A stretch of 64,000 bases of DNA from positions 62,001-126,000 of the forward strand of contig NZ_RXNU01000013.1 of the NCBI RefSeq assembly GCF_003966225.1. Direction: 5' to 3'. The stretch's first letter is position 1. Every line of letters starts with the position of its first letter. Origin of the DNA: Shewanella canadensis (GTDB lineage: Bacteria > Pseudomonadota > Gammaproteobacteria > Enterobacterales > Shewanellaceae). A program made the position numbers and the translations under genes. Below are positions 26,124 through 34,840 of the stretch, one piece after another. A model generated the notes under the pieces. That model was not told where the DNA came from. It saw only the letters and a list, made by a program, of their open reading frames with translations, and searched no databases.

Positions 26124-26588
26124 ATGTCCTCGAATATGAATAAGGTTCTGGTACAAACTGAAGATTTTAGCGTACCTGAAGAGTACGCTCTGATTGCCGA
26201 TGATAACAGTGATGGAGCAGTGGTCACTTTTGTCGGTAAGGTCAGAGATTTTAATGATGGCAGTGTGGTTACCGATCTGACGCTGGAGCATTATCCAGGC
26301 ATGACAGAAGCCGTATTAAACCAGATTGCCGTAGAAGCGCGTGAGCGCTGGCCGTTAAATAATGTGACCATTATTCATCGTGTAGGCACTATGGCACTGG
26401 GTGAGCAGATTGTGTTTATCGGTGTGACCAGTGCTCACCGTAAAGCGGCATTTGCAGCTTGTGAGTTCTTGATCGACTTTCTTAAAACCAAGGCTCCTTT
26501 CTGGAAGCTGGAAGCCGGTGAAAGTGGTAAGAGCTGGGTAGAAGCTAAAGACGCCGATGAGCAAGCGGCTAAGATGTGGAATAAGTAG
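26124..26588 (+). CDS. moaE: Molybdopterin synthase catalytic subunit MoaE
   Basis: A 154-residue subunit that converts cyclic pyranopterin monophosphate to molybdopterin with MoaD thiocarboxylate. Family features are GAVVTFVGKVRDFN near residues 30-43, LEHYPGM near 53-59, HRVGTMALGEQIV near 85-97 and the catalytic lysine region LKTKAPFWK near 119-127. It directly follows moaD. Confidence 0.95.
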   Translation: MSSNMNKVLVQTEDFSVPEEYALIADDNSDGAVVTFVGKVRDFNDGSVVTDLTLEHYPGMTEAVLNQIAVEARERWPLNNVTIIHRVGTMALGEQIVFIGVTSAHRKAAFAACEFLIDFLKTKAPFWKLEAGESGKSWVEAKDADEQAAKMWNK

Positions 26589-26634
26589 CTTTTACTTGGG
26601 TTATCTTTAAGGCTTGGCATATTTCGGGAAGGAA

Positions 26635-27453
26635 ATGATGAGGAAGTTGAAAGGGCTGGTTGCGCTTTGTGTTGCAAGTTTACTCTTGTGTTCAGGTGTT
26701 ATGAGTGTGCAAGCTGCGGGTCGCGATATACCTGCGATTGCGGCGGCATCTAATATTAAGTTTGCTCTCGATGAAATTGCCAGACAGTTCACTCAAGATA
26801 CCGGTGAAAAAGTAAGGATCTCTTACGGTTCCTCAGGTAATTTTGTGGCACAGATTAAACATGGCGCTCCTTTTCAAATGTTTATGTCGGCCGATGAAAA
26901 ATATACCCATCAGTTAGCCCTATCTGGGGCGACGGTCGATGAAGGTGTGCTTTATGCGGTTGGACGATTAGCCATTGCGGCACCGAAAAATTCTCCGCTG
27001 GAGTTAGACTCGGAGCTCCGTGGCCTTAAGTCTCTAATGGAAGCCGGTAAGCTGCAACGTTTTGCCATTGCTAATCCGGACCATGCACCTTATGGCGAGC
27101 GTGCACGCGAGTTGTTGCAGAATATGGGTCTTTGGGAGTCTATTGAGCCTCAGCTCATCTATGGTGAGAATGTCTCGCAAGCGGCTCAGTTTGCCATCAG
27201 TGGCTCGACCCAAGGTGGTATCATTGCGCTCTCTTTAGCGATAGCCCCTCAATTTCAAAAGATGGGTCACTATCAGGCGCTGCCAGCCGAACTGCATGCT
27301 CCATTATATCAACGTATGGTGCTCACTAAAAAGGCGGGTACAACGGCTAAGGCATTCTATGCCTATCTGCAAACCGAGACTGCTCGTAAGATATTTAGCG
27401 AGTTTGGGTTTGGTTTACCAGACTCATCCCCCTTTACTAAGTCGGGTGATTAA
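26635..27453 (+). CDS. modA: Molybdate ABC transporter periplasmic binding protein ModA
   Basis: A 272-residue periplasmic molybdate/tungstate-binding protein with a signal peptide ending near VQAAG. The anion-binding loops are visible as AAASNIKFAL and YGSSGNFVAQI, typical of ModA. I chose ATG 26635 behind GGGAAGGA rather than an upstream in-frame TTG at 26614. It lies 46 bases after moaE, so uptake and cofactor synthesis share one operon. modB follows after three bases. Confidence 0.93.
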   Translation: MMRKLKGLVALCVASLLLCSGVMSVQAAGRDIPAIAAASNIKFALDEIARQFTQDTGEKVRISYGSSGNFVAQIKHGAPFQMFMSADEKYTHQLALSGATVDEGVLYAVGRLAIAAPKNSPLELDSELRGLKSLMEAGKLQRFAIANPDHAPYGERARELLQNMGLWESIEPQLIYGENVSQAAQFAISGSTQGGIIALSLAIAPQFQKMGHYQALPAELHAPLYQRMVLTKKAGTTAKAFYAYLQTETARKIFSEFGFGLPDSSPFTKSGD

Positions 27454-27456
27454 CGG

Positions 27457-28137
27457 ATGGATTGGGAAGCGCTCTGGTTATCGATTAAGCTGAGTAGTGT
27501 CACCGTACTTATTTTGATCCCTTTCGCCATCTTGCTTAGCCGCTATCTGGCTTATCACCACTTTACCGGTAAGTCGTGGGTGGAAGCCTTGATCATGGTG
27601 CCATTGGTGCTGCCGCCCACAGTGATTGGATACTATTTGCTGGTGGGGCTTGGCAGTCAGTCATGGCTTGGACAGCTGCTGGAAGAGCTATTAGGCCATC
27701 AGCTGGTCTTTCATTTTTCCGGTTTGGTCGTTGCTTCCATTTTAGTCAATATTCCCTTCGCGGTTCAACCGATACAGCGTGCCTTCGAGGCGGTGCCTGA
27801 AGATGTTCGGGATGCGGCAGCGTGCTGCGGAATGAGTCGAATGAAGGTGCTTTTCAAGATTGAGCTCCCTATGGTGTGGCCTGGAGTGTTGACCGCTTTG
27901 GTACTGTGTTTCTCTCATGTCTTAGGCGAGTTTGGTGTCGTCCTGATGATGGGTGGTAATATCGCCGGAGAAACCAAGACCATCGCAATCTCCATCTATG
28001 ACAGTGTGCAGGCATTCGATTTTACCAGTGCCGGGCAGATGTCTCTGGTGTTACTCGTTTTTGCTGTAACCGTATTGGCATTTACCACCAGTTTGTCCAG
28101 ACGCATAGGAGCGGCGCATGTCTCAAGACGTCGGTGA
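27457..28137 (+). CDS. modB: Molybdate ABC transporter permease ModB
   Basis: A 226-residue inner-membrane permease with about five membrane helices and the ABC coupling loop DAAACCGMSRMKVLFKIELP near residues 122-141. LGEFGVVLMMGGNI near 152-165 is typical of molybdate permeases. Its last 20 bases overlap modC. Confidence 0.94.
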   Translation: MDWEALWLSIKLSSVTVLILIPFAILLSRYLAYHHFTGKSWVEALIMVPLVLPPTVIGYYLLVGLGSQSWLGQLLEELLGHQLVFHFSGLVVASILVNIPFAVQPIQRAFEAVPEDVRDAAACCGMSRMKVLFKIELPMVWPGVLTALVLCFSHVLGEFGVVLMMGGNIAGETKTIAISIYDSVQAFDFTSAGQMSLVLLVFAVTVLAFTTSLSRRIGAAHVSRRR

Positions 28138-29227
28138 TCTTTATTGTCGTATTAAACAAGATAAGCAGATCAGGCTCGATGCTGAATTTACCTGTAAGGC
28201 TGGTGAGGTCATGGCGGTTGTTGGCCCTTCCGGTGGCGGTAAATCTACTCTGCTTCGAATGATTGCCGGTCTGAATCAACCGGAATCGGGTGAGATCCGC
28301 TACGGAGATACACCCTGGTTTAAAGGTGATGCTAAGGTTAACCTGACGCCTCAACAGCGGCATCTGGGTTATGTGCCTCAACATTTTGGCCTGTTTCCTA
28401 ACTTAACCGCGCTTGAAAATGTAGTTGCCGCGCTAGATCATATTCCTAAGTCCGAGCGGATCCCCCGTGCTAAAGAGTGGCTGGAAAGGGTGAACCTTCA
28501 TGGGTTGCCCGATCGTTTACCTGCCAACCTGTCCGGCGGACAAAGGCAGAGGGTGGCGTTGGCCAGAGCGCTGGCGCGAGAGCCGTCGGTACTCTTGTTG
28601 GATGAGCCATTTTCTGCCGTGGACAGAGAGACCCGTGAGCGTCTCTATCTTGAGCTGGCCAGACTTAAAGAACAACTCTCTATTCCCGTTGTCATGGTGA
28701 CTCACGATCTTAATGAGGCGTTACTGCTTGCCGATAATATGATTTTGATAAGTCAGGGTAAGATGTTGCAACAGGGAATACCTCAAGAGGTATTGACTCG
28801 TCCTCGTAATGAAGCGGTTGCCAAGCAGATGGGGTTGCGTAACCTCTTCGATGCTCATGTGATTGCACAGGAGGAGGAGCGTCAGATCACCTGGTTGAAG
28901 TTTGGTGAACACCTGATAGCCAGCACCTACTTCGACAGCTTAGCCGTCGGGACTAAAGTGCGTTGGGTGATCCCAAATCAGGGCATACGATTTAACTCGA
29001 TTAAACAGGGCAGACTCTGCCGCAGCTTTAATAAGTTAGATATCACCATAGACTCGATGTTGACTATGGGGGAAACCGTCAGAATCGTCGCAAGTGTTAA
29101 GGGAGTGCGTCATCAGATTAATGCCGAGGTGCCGCTGCATTTGGCATTAAAGCTTGAGTTGGCAAAAGGGGTTAATACAACAGTCGCCTTAAAGTCTGAG
29201 TTGATCCATATTCTAGAGCATCAATAG
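28118..29227 (+). CDS. modC: Molybdate ABC transporter ATP-binding protein ModC
   Basis: A 369-residue ATPase. Walker A is GPSGGGKST near residues 33-41, the signature LSGGQRQRVALARAL near 131-145 and Walker B VLLLDEP near 151-157. A C-terminal domain of about 130 residues corresponds to the Mop/TOBE molybdate-sensing region. The start overlaps the end of modB and has AGGAGCG ahead of it. It is the last gene of the moa-mod operon. Confidence 0.93.
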   Translation: MSQDVGDLYCRIKQDKQIRLDAEFTCKAGEVMAVVGPSGGGKSTLLRMIAGLNQPESGEIRYGDTPWFKGDAKVNLTPQQRHLGYVPQHFGLFPNLTALENVVAALDHIPKSERIPRAKEWLERVNLHGLPDRLPANLSGGQRQRVALARALAREPSVLLLDEPFSAVDRETRERLYLELARLKEQLSIPVVMVTHDLNEALLLADNMILISQGKMLQQGIPQEVLTRPRNEAVAKQMGLRNLFDAHVIAQEEERQITWLKFGEHLIASTYFDSLAVGTKVRWVIPNQGIRFNSIKQGRLCRSFNKLDITIDSMLTMGETVRIVASVKGVRHQINAEVPLHLALKLELAKGVNTTVALKSELIHILEHQ

Positions 29228-29364
29228 GTAAGACGTTATTTCCAGGCGATAGGTGGTAACCGATATTGCCTGATCTCATTTATGATCAAACATTAATCTG
29301 GTTTCCATCTCTCCTTTACAGTTAAACGCATAAGATTAGCCTTAACTTAAACGGAGAACTCAAA

Positions 29365-29724
29365 ATGCCTAAAAAATTAACTGGCTCTATCATTTTATCT
29401 TGTGTATTAACCTTACCTGCATTCGCAGCCTATAACGGCCCAGGCGTTAATAGCCATGCAAACACGGCGGCTGAAGCTGGTAAAGCGAAAGATGACACCC
29501 CAGTAGAGTTGACTGGACATCTGGTTAAAAGCTTAGGCGATGAAAAGTACCTTTTCCGGGATACGACCGGCGATATTGAGGTCGAGATTGATGATGCGCT
29601 TTGGCGTGATATCGAGGTCTCCAGCGATACCACTGTAACACTCAGAGGCGAGGTCGATGATGAGTGGCAAGGTATCGAGATTGAAATTGACAGTATCGAC
29701 CTGATTAACGAATCGGGTGTTTAG
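29365..29724 (+). CDS. YgiW/YdeI-family OB-fold periplasmic protein
   Basis: A 119-residue secreted protein with a signal peptide (cleavage near AFAAY) and a bacterial OB-fold (BOF) domain: VELTGHLVKSLGDEKYLFRD followed by GDIEVEID and GEVDDEW are the standard strands. Such proteins are linked to stress tolerance and to QseBC-like two-component systems, and this one is followed by a PepSY gene and a response regulator/kinase pair. A good GGAGAACTCAAA site precedes it. Confidence 0.88.
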   Translation: MPKKLTGSIILSCVLTLPAFAAYNGPGVNSHANTAAEAGKAKDDTPVELTGHLVKSLGDEKYLFRDTTGDIEVEIDDALWRDIEVSSDTTVTLRGEVDDEWQGIEIEIDSIDLINESGV

Positions 29725-29879
29725 CCATTGAGTCATCCTATAGAGTCTGTAAGCATTGAAACTGCATCGACTCGGATAGGCTCAGTTGAAGTGAAATTGG
29801 CAGTAGAATTATCTGAACGGTAACGGTTTTTTCTTTATTGATATAAGATGAAACGAGTATAAATGATAACGGAGGAGCG

Positions 29880-30416
29880 ATGGCTCGTTGGCTAGTTAGT
29901 TTAGTTCTTTTTTCAAGTACCGGTTTTTCGGGCGCATGTCTGGCTGGGGCCTCGGTATTGGAACTGCTCTCAGATGGGCAAAATATCTCTCCGCAAACAT
30001 TTATGCTGCAAGTCGAGAAAGACTATCCCGGTGTAATAAGCGAATTTGAAATAGATGTCGAGAAGGGTGAGCTAATCTATGAGATTAGCGTAATAGATAC
30101 CAGTGCTGAAACCATCACAGAATTTGAGTTCAGAGCCAAAGATGGCCGACTGATCCATCAACAGGTTGAGTCTTTAGAAGCAGATGACAAAGATGAGCTT
30201 AAAGCTGTGAGTGTGATGGAAGGTGAGTCATTAACTTTTAGTTATCTGGTTAAACAGGCGATGGCTGATAGCCAAGCGCATATTGTGGAAGCCCAACTGG
30301 ATCACGACCTTAATATCAGCTATCTGGAGTTAAAACTGTTAGATGGAAACGGTAAGAGTAAGGTTGCATTCGATATTAAAACTCAACGTCCTCTACCAAT
30401 GCTTAAATGGAACTAG
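29880..30416 (+). CDS. PepSY-domain secreted protein
   Basis: A 178-residue protein with a signal peptide (ending near ACLAGAS) and two PepSY-like repeats, seen as EKDYPGVISEFEIDVEKGELIYEI and AQLDHDLNISYLELKL-type segments (position guides). PepSY proteins are often small periplasmic modulators placed next to two-component genes. It has a strong GGAGGAGC site and ends nine bases before the response regulator, so it is in that operon and may be its sensor input or target. Confidence 0.8.
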   Translation: MARWLVSLVLFSSTGFSGACLAGASVLELLSDGQNISPQTFMLQVEKDYPGVISEFEIDVEKGELIYEISVIDTSAETITEFEFRAKDGRLIHQQVESLEADDKDELKAVSVMEGESLTFSYLVKQAMADSQAHIVEAQLDHDLNISYLELKLLDGNGKSKVAFDIKTQRPLPMLKWN

Positions 30417-30425
30417 GTTACCTGT

Positions 30426-31103
30426 ATGAAAATTTTACTTGTTGAAGATGATGCAACCACCATCGAATATGTGGTTAAAGGCTTTATGGAGCAGGGGCAT
30501 AATATCGAGACCGCAAGTGATGGTCATCAGGGCTTGCTTCTCGCGACGAGTATGAAGTATGACCTGGTGATATTAGATCGTATGCTACCTCAACTTGACG
30601 GGTTAAAGTTACTTGCAGCACTCAGGGCTACAGGGAGTCAGACACCGGTATTGATCCTTTCGGCCCTAAGCCATGTCGATGAGCGTGTAAAAGGCTTGAG
30701 AGCGGGTGGCGATGATTATATGACTAAGCCGTTTGCCTTCTCTGAGTTGCTTGTGCGTGCCGAAAAACTGATGCAGAGAGGCTTTTCTCAGCCTGCCGAT
30801 ACCGAGCTGTCCGTGGGAAACCTGGTGATGGAGTTGCTTACCCGAAAAGTGACCTTAGACGGCACCGAGCTTATGTTGCAACCTAAAGAGTTTCAACTGT
30901 TAAAGTATTTAATGGAACACCCAAACCAAGTTATTAGCCGCACATTGTTATTCGAAGCCGTGTGGGATTACCATTTCGACCCCCGTACCAATGTGATTGA
31001 TGTTCATATCGCTAAACTCAGACGTAAATTTGAAGAGCTGGGATTTGGTGAGTTGATTGAAACCGTTCGAGGTGCAGGTTATCGCCTCCGCCAAGGGCAT
31101 TAA
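30426..31103 (+). CDS. OmpR-family response regulator
   Basis: A 225-residue regulator with a receiver domain (VEDDATT acidic pocket, DRMLPQ phospho-acceptor, KPFAF lysine) and an OmpR winged helix ending in RGAGYRLRQGH. It resembles QseB/CopR-type regulators. It is co-transcribed with the PepSY gene ahead of it and overlaps the histidine kinase behind it. Confidence 0.93.
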   Translation: MKILLVEDDATTIEYVVKGFMEQGHNIETASDGHQGLLLATSMKYDLVILDRMLPQLDGLKLLAALRATGSQTPVLILSALSHVDERVKGLRAGGDDYMTKPFAFSELLVRAEKLMQRGFSQPADTELSVGNLVMELLTRKVTLDGTELMLQPKEFQLLKYLMEHPNQVISRTLLFEAVWDYHFDPRTNVIDVHIAKLRRKFEELGFGELIETVRGAGYRLRQGH

Positions 31104-32409
31104 GCCATATCAGAGTAGTGCCTGGCGCATTACCATTATCTTTTCGGCTCTTGTTACCTTAATCATAGGTACCTTGCTCTTTGGCATGTATCGACAATTG
31201 ATGAACGAGCAGGAGCTGCAGACAGATCAACATCTGGCAACGGAGAAAGCCCGCTATCAACAGATGGCACTGACCTTAGATCGAAGAAGCTTCGGAATAC
31301 AGGTCAAGACAGCTGATCCTAAAACCGCTCTTGTCGTATGGCGTAATTCATTCGATCTGGTTGGCGCATTAAGTTTAATGCCCGATGATATGCCGATGCT
31401 GCCTCAAACCCGTGAGTTCCCGATATTGACCGGTGGCCCGGATAAGCTACACATCCTCACCGGCGGCTTAGTCATGACCCGCTATGGCCCGGTATTGATC
31501 GCCACACGTACCGACCAGCTCGCGACTTTGATAGACAGATTTGTTAATGCTGCCATCACGGCTCTGATGTTAACCATAGTGCTAACACTAGCCTTAGGCT
31601 ATCTGTTTTCTAAGGCGATTTTACGCCGCCTTGTGCAATATAATCGTCTGAGCCGTCGCATCGAGCGGGGGGAGTATTCGACACGTTTTCCTGTCAGTTG
31701 GCGTCAAGATGAGTTCGATATGCTGGCCAGCAAGTTTAATCGGGTGCTGGACACGTTGGAGAATAATCTTACGGCAGTGAGGGGGGCGACAGACAACATT
31801 GCCCACGATCTTAGAACGCCTCTGTCACACTTAAGGATAGGTTTAGAGCAGCTGCCTGACAGGTCCTGTGAAGAGTTGCCCGAAGCCTGTGCCATATTGA
31901 CCGAGAAGTTAGATCATTGCCTGGCGACGTTCGATGCCATGCTCTCACTGACCCGTATCGAAGAGGGGCAACAGACATTAGAGTTACAGGAGCTTAGTCT
32001 TAAGCTTTTATGTGAAGACCTGTTTGAGATGGCCGAAGCCATGGCTGAGATGAATCAGCAGACTCTTTCGGTGACCACGGGAACAGACGTTAAATTAACC
32101 GGTGACAAGTATCTCCTGTTCCAGGCCCTGTTTAATCTGGTCGATAATGCGATCAAGTATGCGGGTGAAGGCGCGCATATTGAGATAGTGCAGCAGGGCA
32201 GAGAGATACAGATCCGCGACAATGGCCCCGGTATTCCCAGCGAAGCGAAAGATAGGGTCTTCGAGCGTTTGGTAAGGTTAGACCCGAGTCGCCACAATCA
32301 GGGCACAGGGTTAGGGTTATCGTTAGTGAAAGCGATTTTGGCCAGACATGATGCACGGATTAAGTTAATGGATAACCAGCCAGGGCTAATCGTTAGTATT
32401 ACTTTCTAG
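31072..32409 (+). CDS. Sensor histidine kinase
   Basis: About 445 residues: membrane helices near residues 16-36 and 165-185, a periplasmic domain of about 125 residues, HAMP, HisKA with DNIAHDLRTPLSHLR (phospho-histidine in AHDLR) and an ATPase domain with NLVDNAIKY, DNGPGIP and GTGLGLSL. No ATG exists at the start of the frame; GTG 31072 or TTG 31057 are the candidates, both inside the regulator gene, so translation is coupled. Partner of the regulator at 30426. Confidence 0.88.
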   Translation: MQVIASAKGIKPYQSSAWRITIIFSALVTLIIGTLLFGMYRQLMNEQELQTDQHLATEKARYQQMALTLDRRSFGIQVKTADPKTALVVWRNSFDLVGALSLMPDDMPMLPQTREFPILTGGPDKLHILTGGLVMTRYGPVLIATRTDQLATLIDRFVNAAITALMLTIVLTLALGYLFSKAILRRLVQYNRLSRRIERGEYSTRFPVSWRQDEFDMLASKFNRVLDTLENNLTAVRGATDNIAHDLRTPLSHLRIGLEQLPDRSCEELPEACAILTEKLDHCLATFDAMLSLTRIEEGQQTLELQELSLKLLCEDLFEMAEAMAEMNQQTLSVTTGTDVKLTGDKYLLFQALFNLVDNAIKYAGEGAHIEIVQQGREIQIRDNGPGIPSEAKDRVFERLVRLDPSRHNQGTGLGLSLVKAILARHDARIKLMDNQPGLIVSITF

Positions 32410-32454
32410 CGCACCAATATTTTCTTTTATATATAGACAGTGAGCAGACGATAG

Positions 32455-33129
32455 ATGTACCAGATAATTGCAGATGAAGCAGATTTTTTAGTGATATCTA
32501 AATCCCACGATGTCCACTTTCACAGCCAGGATGGGACGGCAGGGGTTATGGCCCAGGTTGAACAAGATCTCGGAGTGAAACTCTTCTCAGTTCATCGACT
32601 CGACACCCTGACTTCCGGGTTATTGTTGTTTGCCAAGAGTCGTCAGGCCGCTGCGGAGTTTACGCAACTTTTTACTGAACATAAGGTTCAGAAATATTAC
32701 GTAGCGATAGCGAAAGGAAAACCAAAGAAGAAGCAAGGTTGGGTGGTCGGAGATATGGCCAAATCTCGTCGCAGCATGTACAAGCTAATGCGTACGATGG
32801 AGAACCCTGCGATGACACAGTTTTTTTCTCAATCTGTTGCCGAAGGCGTTAGGTTGTATCTGCTTAAACCTTTGAGCGGAAAGACCCATCAATTAAGGGT
32901 GGCACTTGCCAGTATCGGTGTGCCAATTTTAGGTGATCGGCTTTATGGCGGCGGCGAGGCTGAACGGGGCTATCTGCATGCTTTTAGCTTAAGTTTTATC
33001 TTTCGCGCTAAGGCGTACCAATACTTGAACTACCCGGCGAAAGGCGCTGAATTTACAACTCCTGATGCAATTAAGCAGTTGCAAATATGGTCGGAGCCTG
33101 AGAAGTTAGATTGGCCAAAACGAAAATGA
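32455..33129 (+). CDS. RluA-family pseudouridine synthase (TIGR01621 type)
   Basis: A 224-residue synthase with the catalytic motif HRLDTLTSGLLL near residues 47-58, whose aspartate attacks the uridine, and the later KPLSGKTHQLRV and GDRLYGG motifs. It lacks an S4 domain and is close to the TIGR01621 subfamily found in Shewanella and Vibrio. The modified RNA is not known. Confidence 0.88.
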   Translation: MYQIIADEADFLVISKSHDVHFHSQDGTAGVMAQVEQDLGVKLFSVHRLDTLTSGLLLFAKSRQAAAEFTQLFTEHKVQKYYVAIAKGKPKKKQGWVVGDMAKSRRSMYKLMRTMENPAMTQFFSQSVAEGVRLYLLKPLSGKTHQLRVALASIGVPILGDRLYGGGEAERGYLHAFSLSFIFRAKAYQYLNYPAKGAEFTTPDAIKQLQIWSEPEKLDWPKRK

Positions 33130-33152
33130 ATTATTTTTAGGGAGATCTCTTA

Positions 33153-33317
33153 ATGGACACCAATAAGTTATTACTCATTATTATCGCTATCTTGCTACCA
33201 CCTGTCGCCGTATTCCTGAAATCGGGTGTAGGTAAAGACCTGTTGATTAACATCATCCTATGCTTGCTCTTCTTTATTCCTGGTCTGCTGCATGCGCTCT
33301 GGGTTGTGACTAAGTAA
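33153..33317 (+). CDS. YqaE/Pmp3-family small membrane protein
   Basis: A 54-residue protein with two membrane helices (LLLIIIAILLPPVAVFL and LLINIILCLLFFIPGLLHAL as position guides) joined by KSGVGKD. The PPVAVF and PGxxHA motifs identify the UPF0057/Pmp3 family, which affects membrane potential and salt tolerance in yeast and plants. GGGAGATCTCTTA precedes the ATG. It lies 23 bases after the pseudouridine synthase gene. Confidence 0.9.
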   Translation: MDTNKLLLIIIAILLPPVAVFLKSGVGKDLLINIILCLLFFIPGLLHALWVVTK

Positions 33318-33419
33318 CCCGAGTTCAGGTTAAGTAACCTGCTCAAGTAGAGGGTGTTTGACAGATAAAATGCAGCCAAATGGCTGCATTTCTATTGAGA
33401 GGCTGTAGGTCTGTACCGA

Positions 33420-34199
33420 TTAGTCTATCTCTCCTGTAACTATTTTCTCATAGATGCCATTCGAGTGGATAATCTCTATCCCCTTATCTAATGCCTTTGC
33501 GAGTGCTTCAGAGCCTGGATGTTTTCGAGAGAAGGCAAGGTGGATTCTGCTCTCTTTATTCGGGAAGCCTCTGTATAAGCTTGTTGAGTCCAACTTCATC
33601 TTATTCAGGGTGTACTTTGCCACCTCATCGTACATGATCACGGCATCGACTCTGCCAGCGAGCAATATATTGATGAGTTGAGTCTGACTGGAGACCTTAA
33701 GCTCTCTGAATCTGTGCTGCTCATGTTCAAATGTCTGCCCATATTCGTAGCCGAAAATCCGTCCAACTTTAAAATCGTCAGGAAGATCGTTAATGTTGGC
33801 GTATTGATCCCCATCTTCCGGACGGAAAAAGAATGAGGATTTAGCAATGAACAGGGCTGAATTGCCAAATAGATAAATAGCCTCAGTGGAGGCTTGTTTG
33901 CTCACATTAAACCCGCCAACGACATTGCCACTCTTAATACCGTAAAGCACTCTTGCGTAGGGTAACACCTGGATTTTCGGTGTAATACCAACGGCCGAAA
34001 ATGCATGTTTTACTATGGATGTCGACAGGCCCTCTCCCATTTCGTCGGCATAGGGAGGCCAGCTATTTTCTACCGCTATGATAGGAGATCGTGTCGTTTC
34101 CTGAGAGAACGTTTGTCGCTCTGCGGCTGAGCTAGTTAAGCTAATCAGAAAAAGAATAACGGGCAGAGTCGCCAGAGAAAAGTGTACCTGTATTGTCAT
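33420..34199 (-). CDS. Periplasmic solute-binding protein, family 3
   Basis: A 259-residue protein with a signal peptide (cleavage near SSAAE) and the fold of amino-acid type family 3 binding proteins: VENSWPPYADEMGEGLSTSIVKHAF near the N-terminus and ELKVSSQTQLINILLAGRVDAVIM in the second lobe (position guides). No transporter genes are adjacent, so it may be an orphan sensor-type binding protein rather than part of an uptake system. Confidence 0.85.
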   Translation of the reverse strand: MTIQVHFSLATLPVILFLISLTSSAAERQTFSQETTRSPIIAVENSWPPYADEMGEGLSTSIVKHAFSAVGITPKIQVLPYARVLYGIKSGNVVGGFNVSKQASTEAIYLFGNSALFIAKSSFFFRPEDGDQYANINDLPDDFKVGRIFGYEYGQTFEHEQHRFRELKVSSQTQLINILLAGRVDAVIMYDEVAKYTLNKMKLDSTSLYRGFPNKESRIHLAFSRKHPGSEALAKALDKGIEIIHSNGIYEKIVTGEID

Positions 34200-34345
34200 G
34201 GCAAGGCTTAAAGTTAATAGTTCGTTTAAGTAATGCTAATATAAATCTGGTGCAGTGCAAATAAAAGATGGCGTGTGCATTTAGGTATTATGTGCCCTGC
34301 TGATATATAATGGCCGGCTGATTAAAGCGTTGACCGGGCCGCAAG

Positions 34346-34504
34346 ATGAATCGAAAGAAAAAGATCAACCAAACACTCAAAGGCAAAGCGAAAAAAGCCA
34401 ACGCCAAGCTGCACGGCCATAATAAGCCCAAATATATCTCTAAAGATGAGCGCGCCAGACTCGCCTTAGAGGAGCAACAAGAGAGTATTACAACAGCAGA
34501 TTGA
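34346..34504 (+). CDS. DUF2986 small basic protein
   Basis: A 52-residue very basic protein beginning MNRKKKINQTLKGKAKKAN and ending in an acidic tail. This is the pattern of DUF2986, a short lysine-rich family of Shewanella and Vibrio with unknown role, perhaps nucleic-acid binding. The frame is convincing through its codon pattern and family match; the ribosome site (GGGCCGCAAG) is weak. Confidence 0.8.
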   Translation: MNRKKKINQTLKGKAKKANAKLHGHNKPKYISKDERARLALEEQQESITTAD

Positions 34505-34840
34505 GCTAAATCCGAGCATATCCAGATAGGGTTCCTGCCATATATGTCTGTCAAACACCTTCAGCCCCCCCGAATGCTTGATTGTTAATTCACCTTTGTG
34601 GTGAATTATCATCCTAACAATGTATTTTTCCCTCTTTATTTGCGACGAATATGCCCTTTTGCTAATTCGGCAATACCGTAAACATGGAGAGTTGTGGCAG
34701 AATGCCCGGCTGTCTCATCATAAGTGCCGAACATCTCTCTTTGTTCAGCGCTGACCGAAAGAAAGTAAAGTTATTGATAGCCTGAATTTTGATGTTTCAG
34801 GTTAACGTAGTTTGGCTTTACATATTCAAATAGGAGTTTC
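34505..34840. other. Intergenic region before gltS
   Basis: About 336 bases. It contains a small inverted repeat AATTCACC...GGTGAATT near 34589-34608, and should carry the gltS promoter. No coding frame is supported. Confidence 0.4.
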
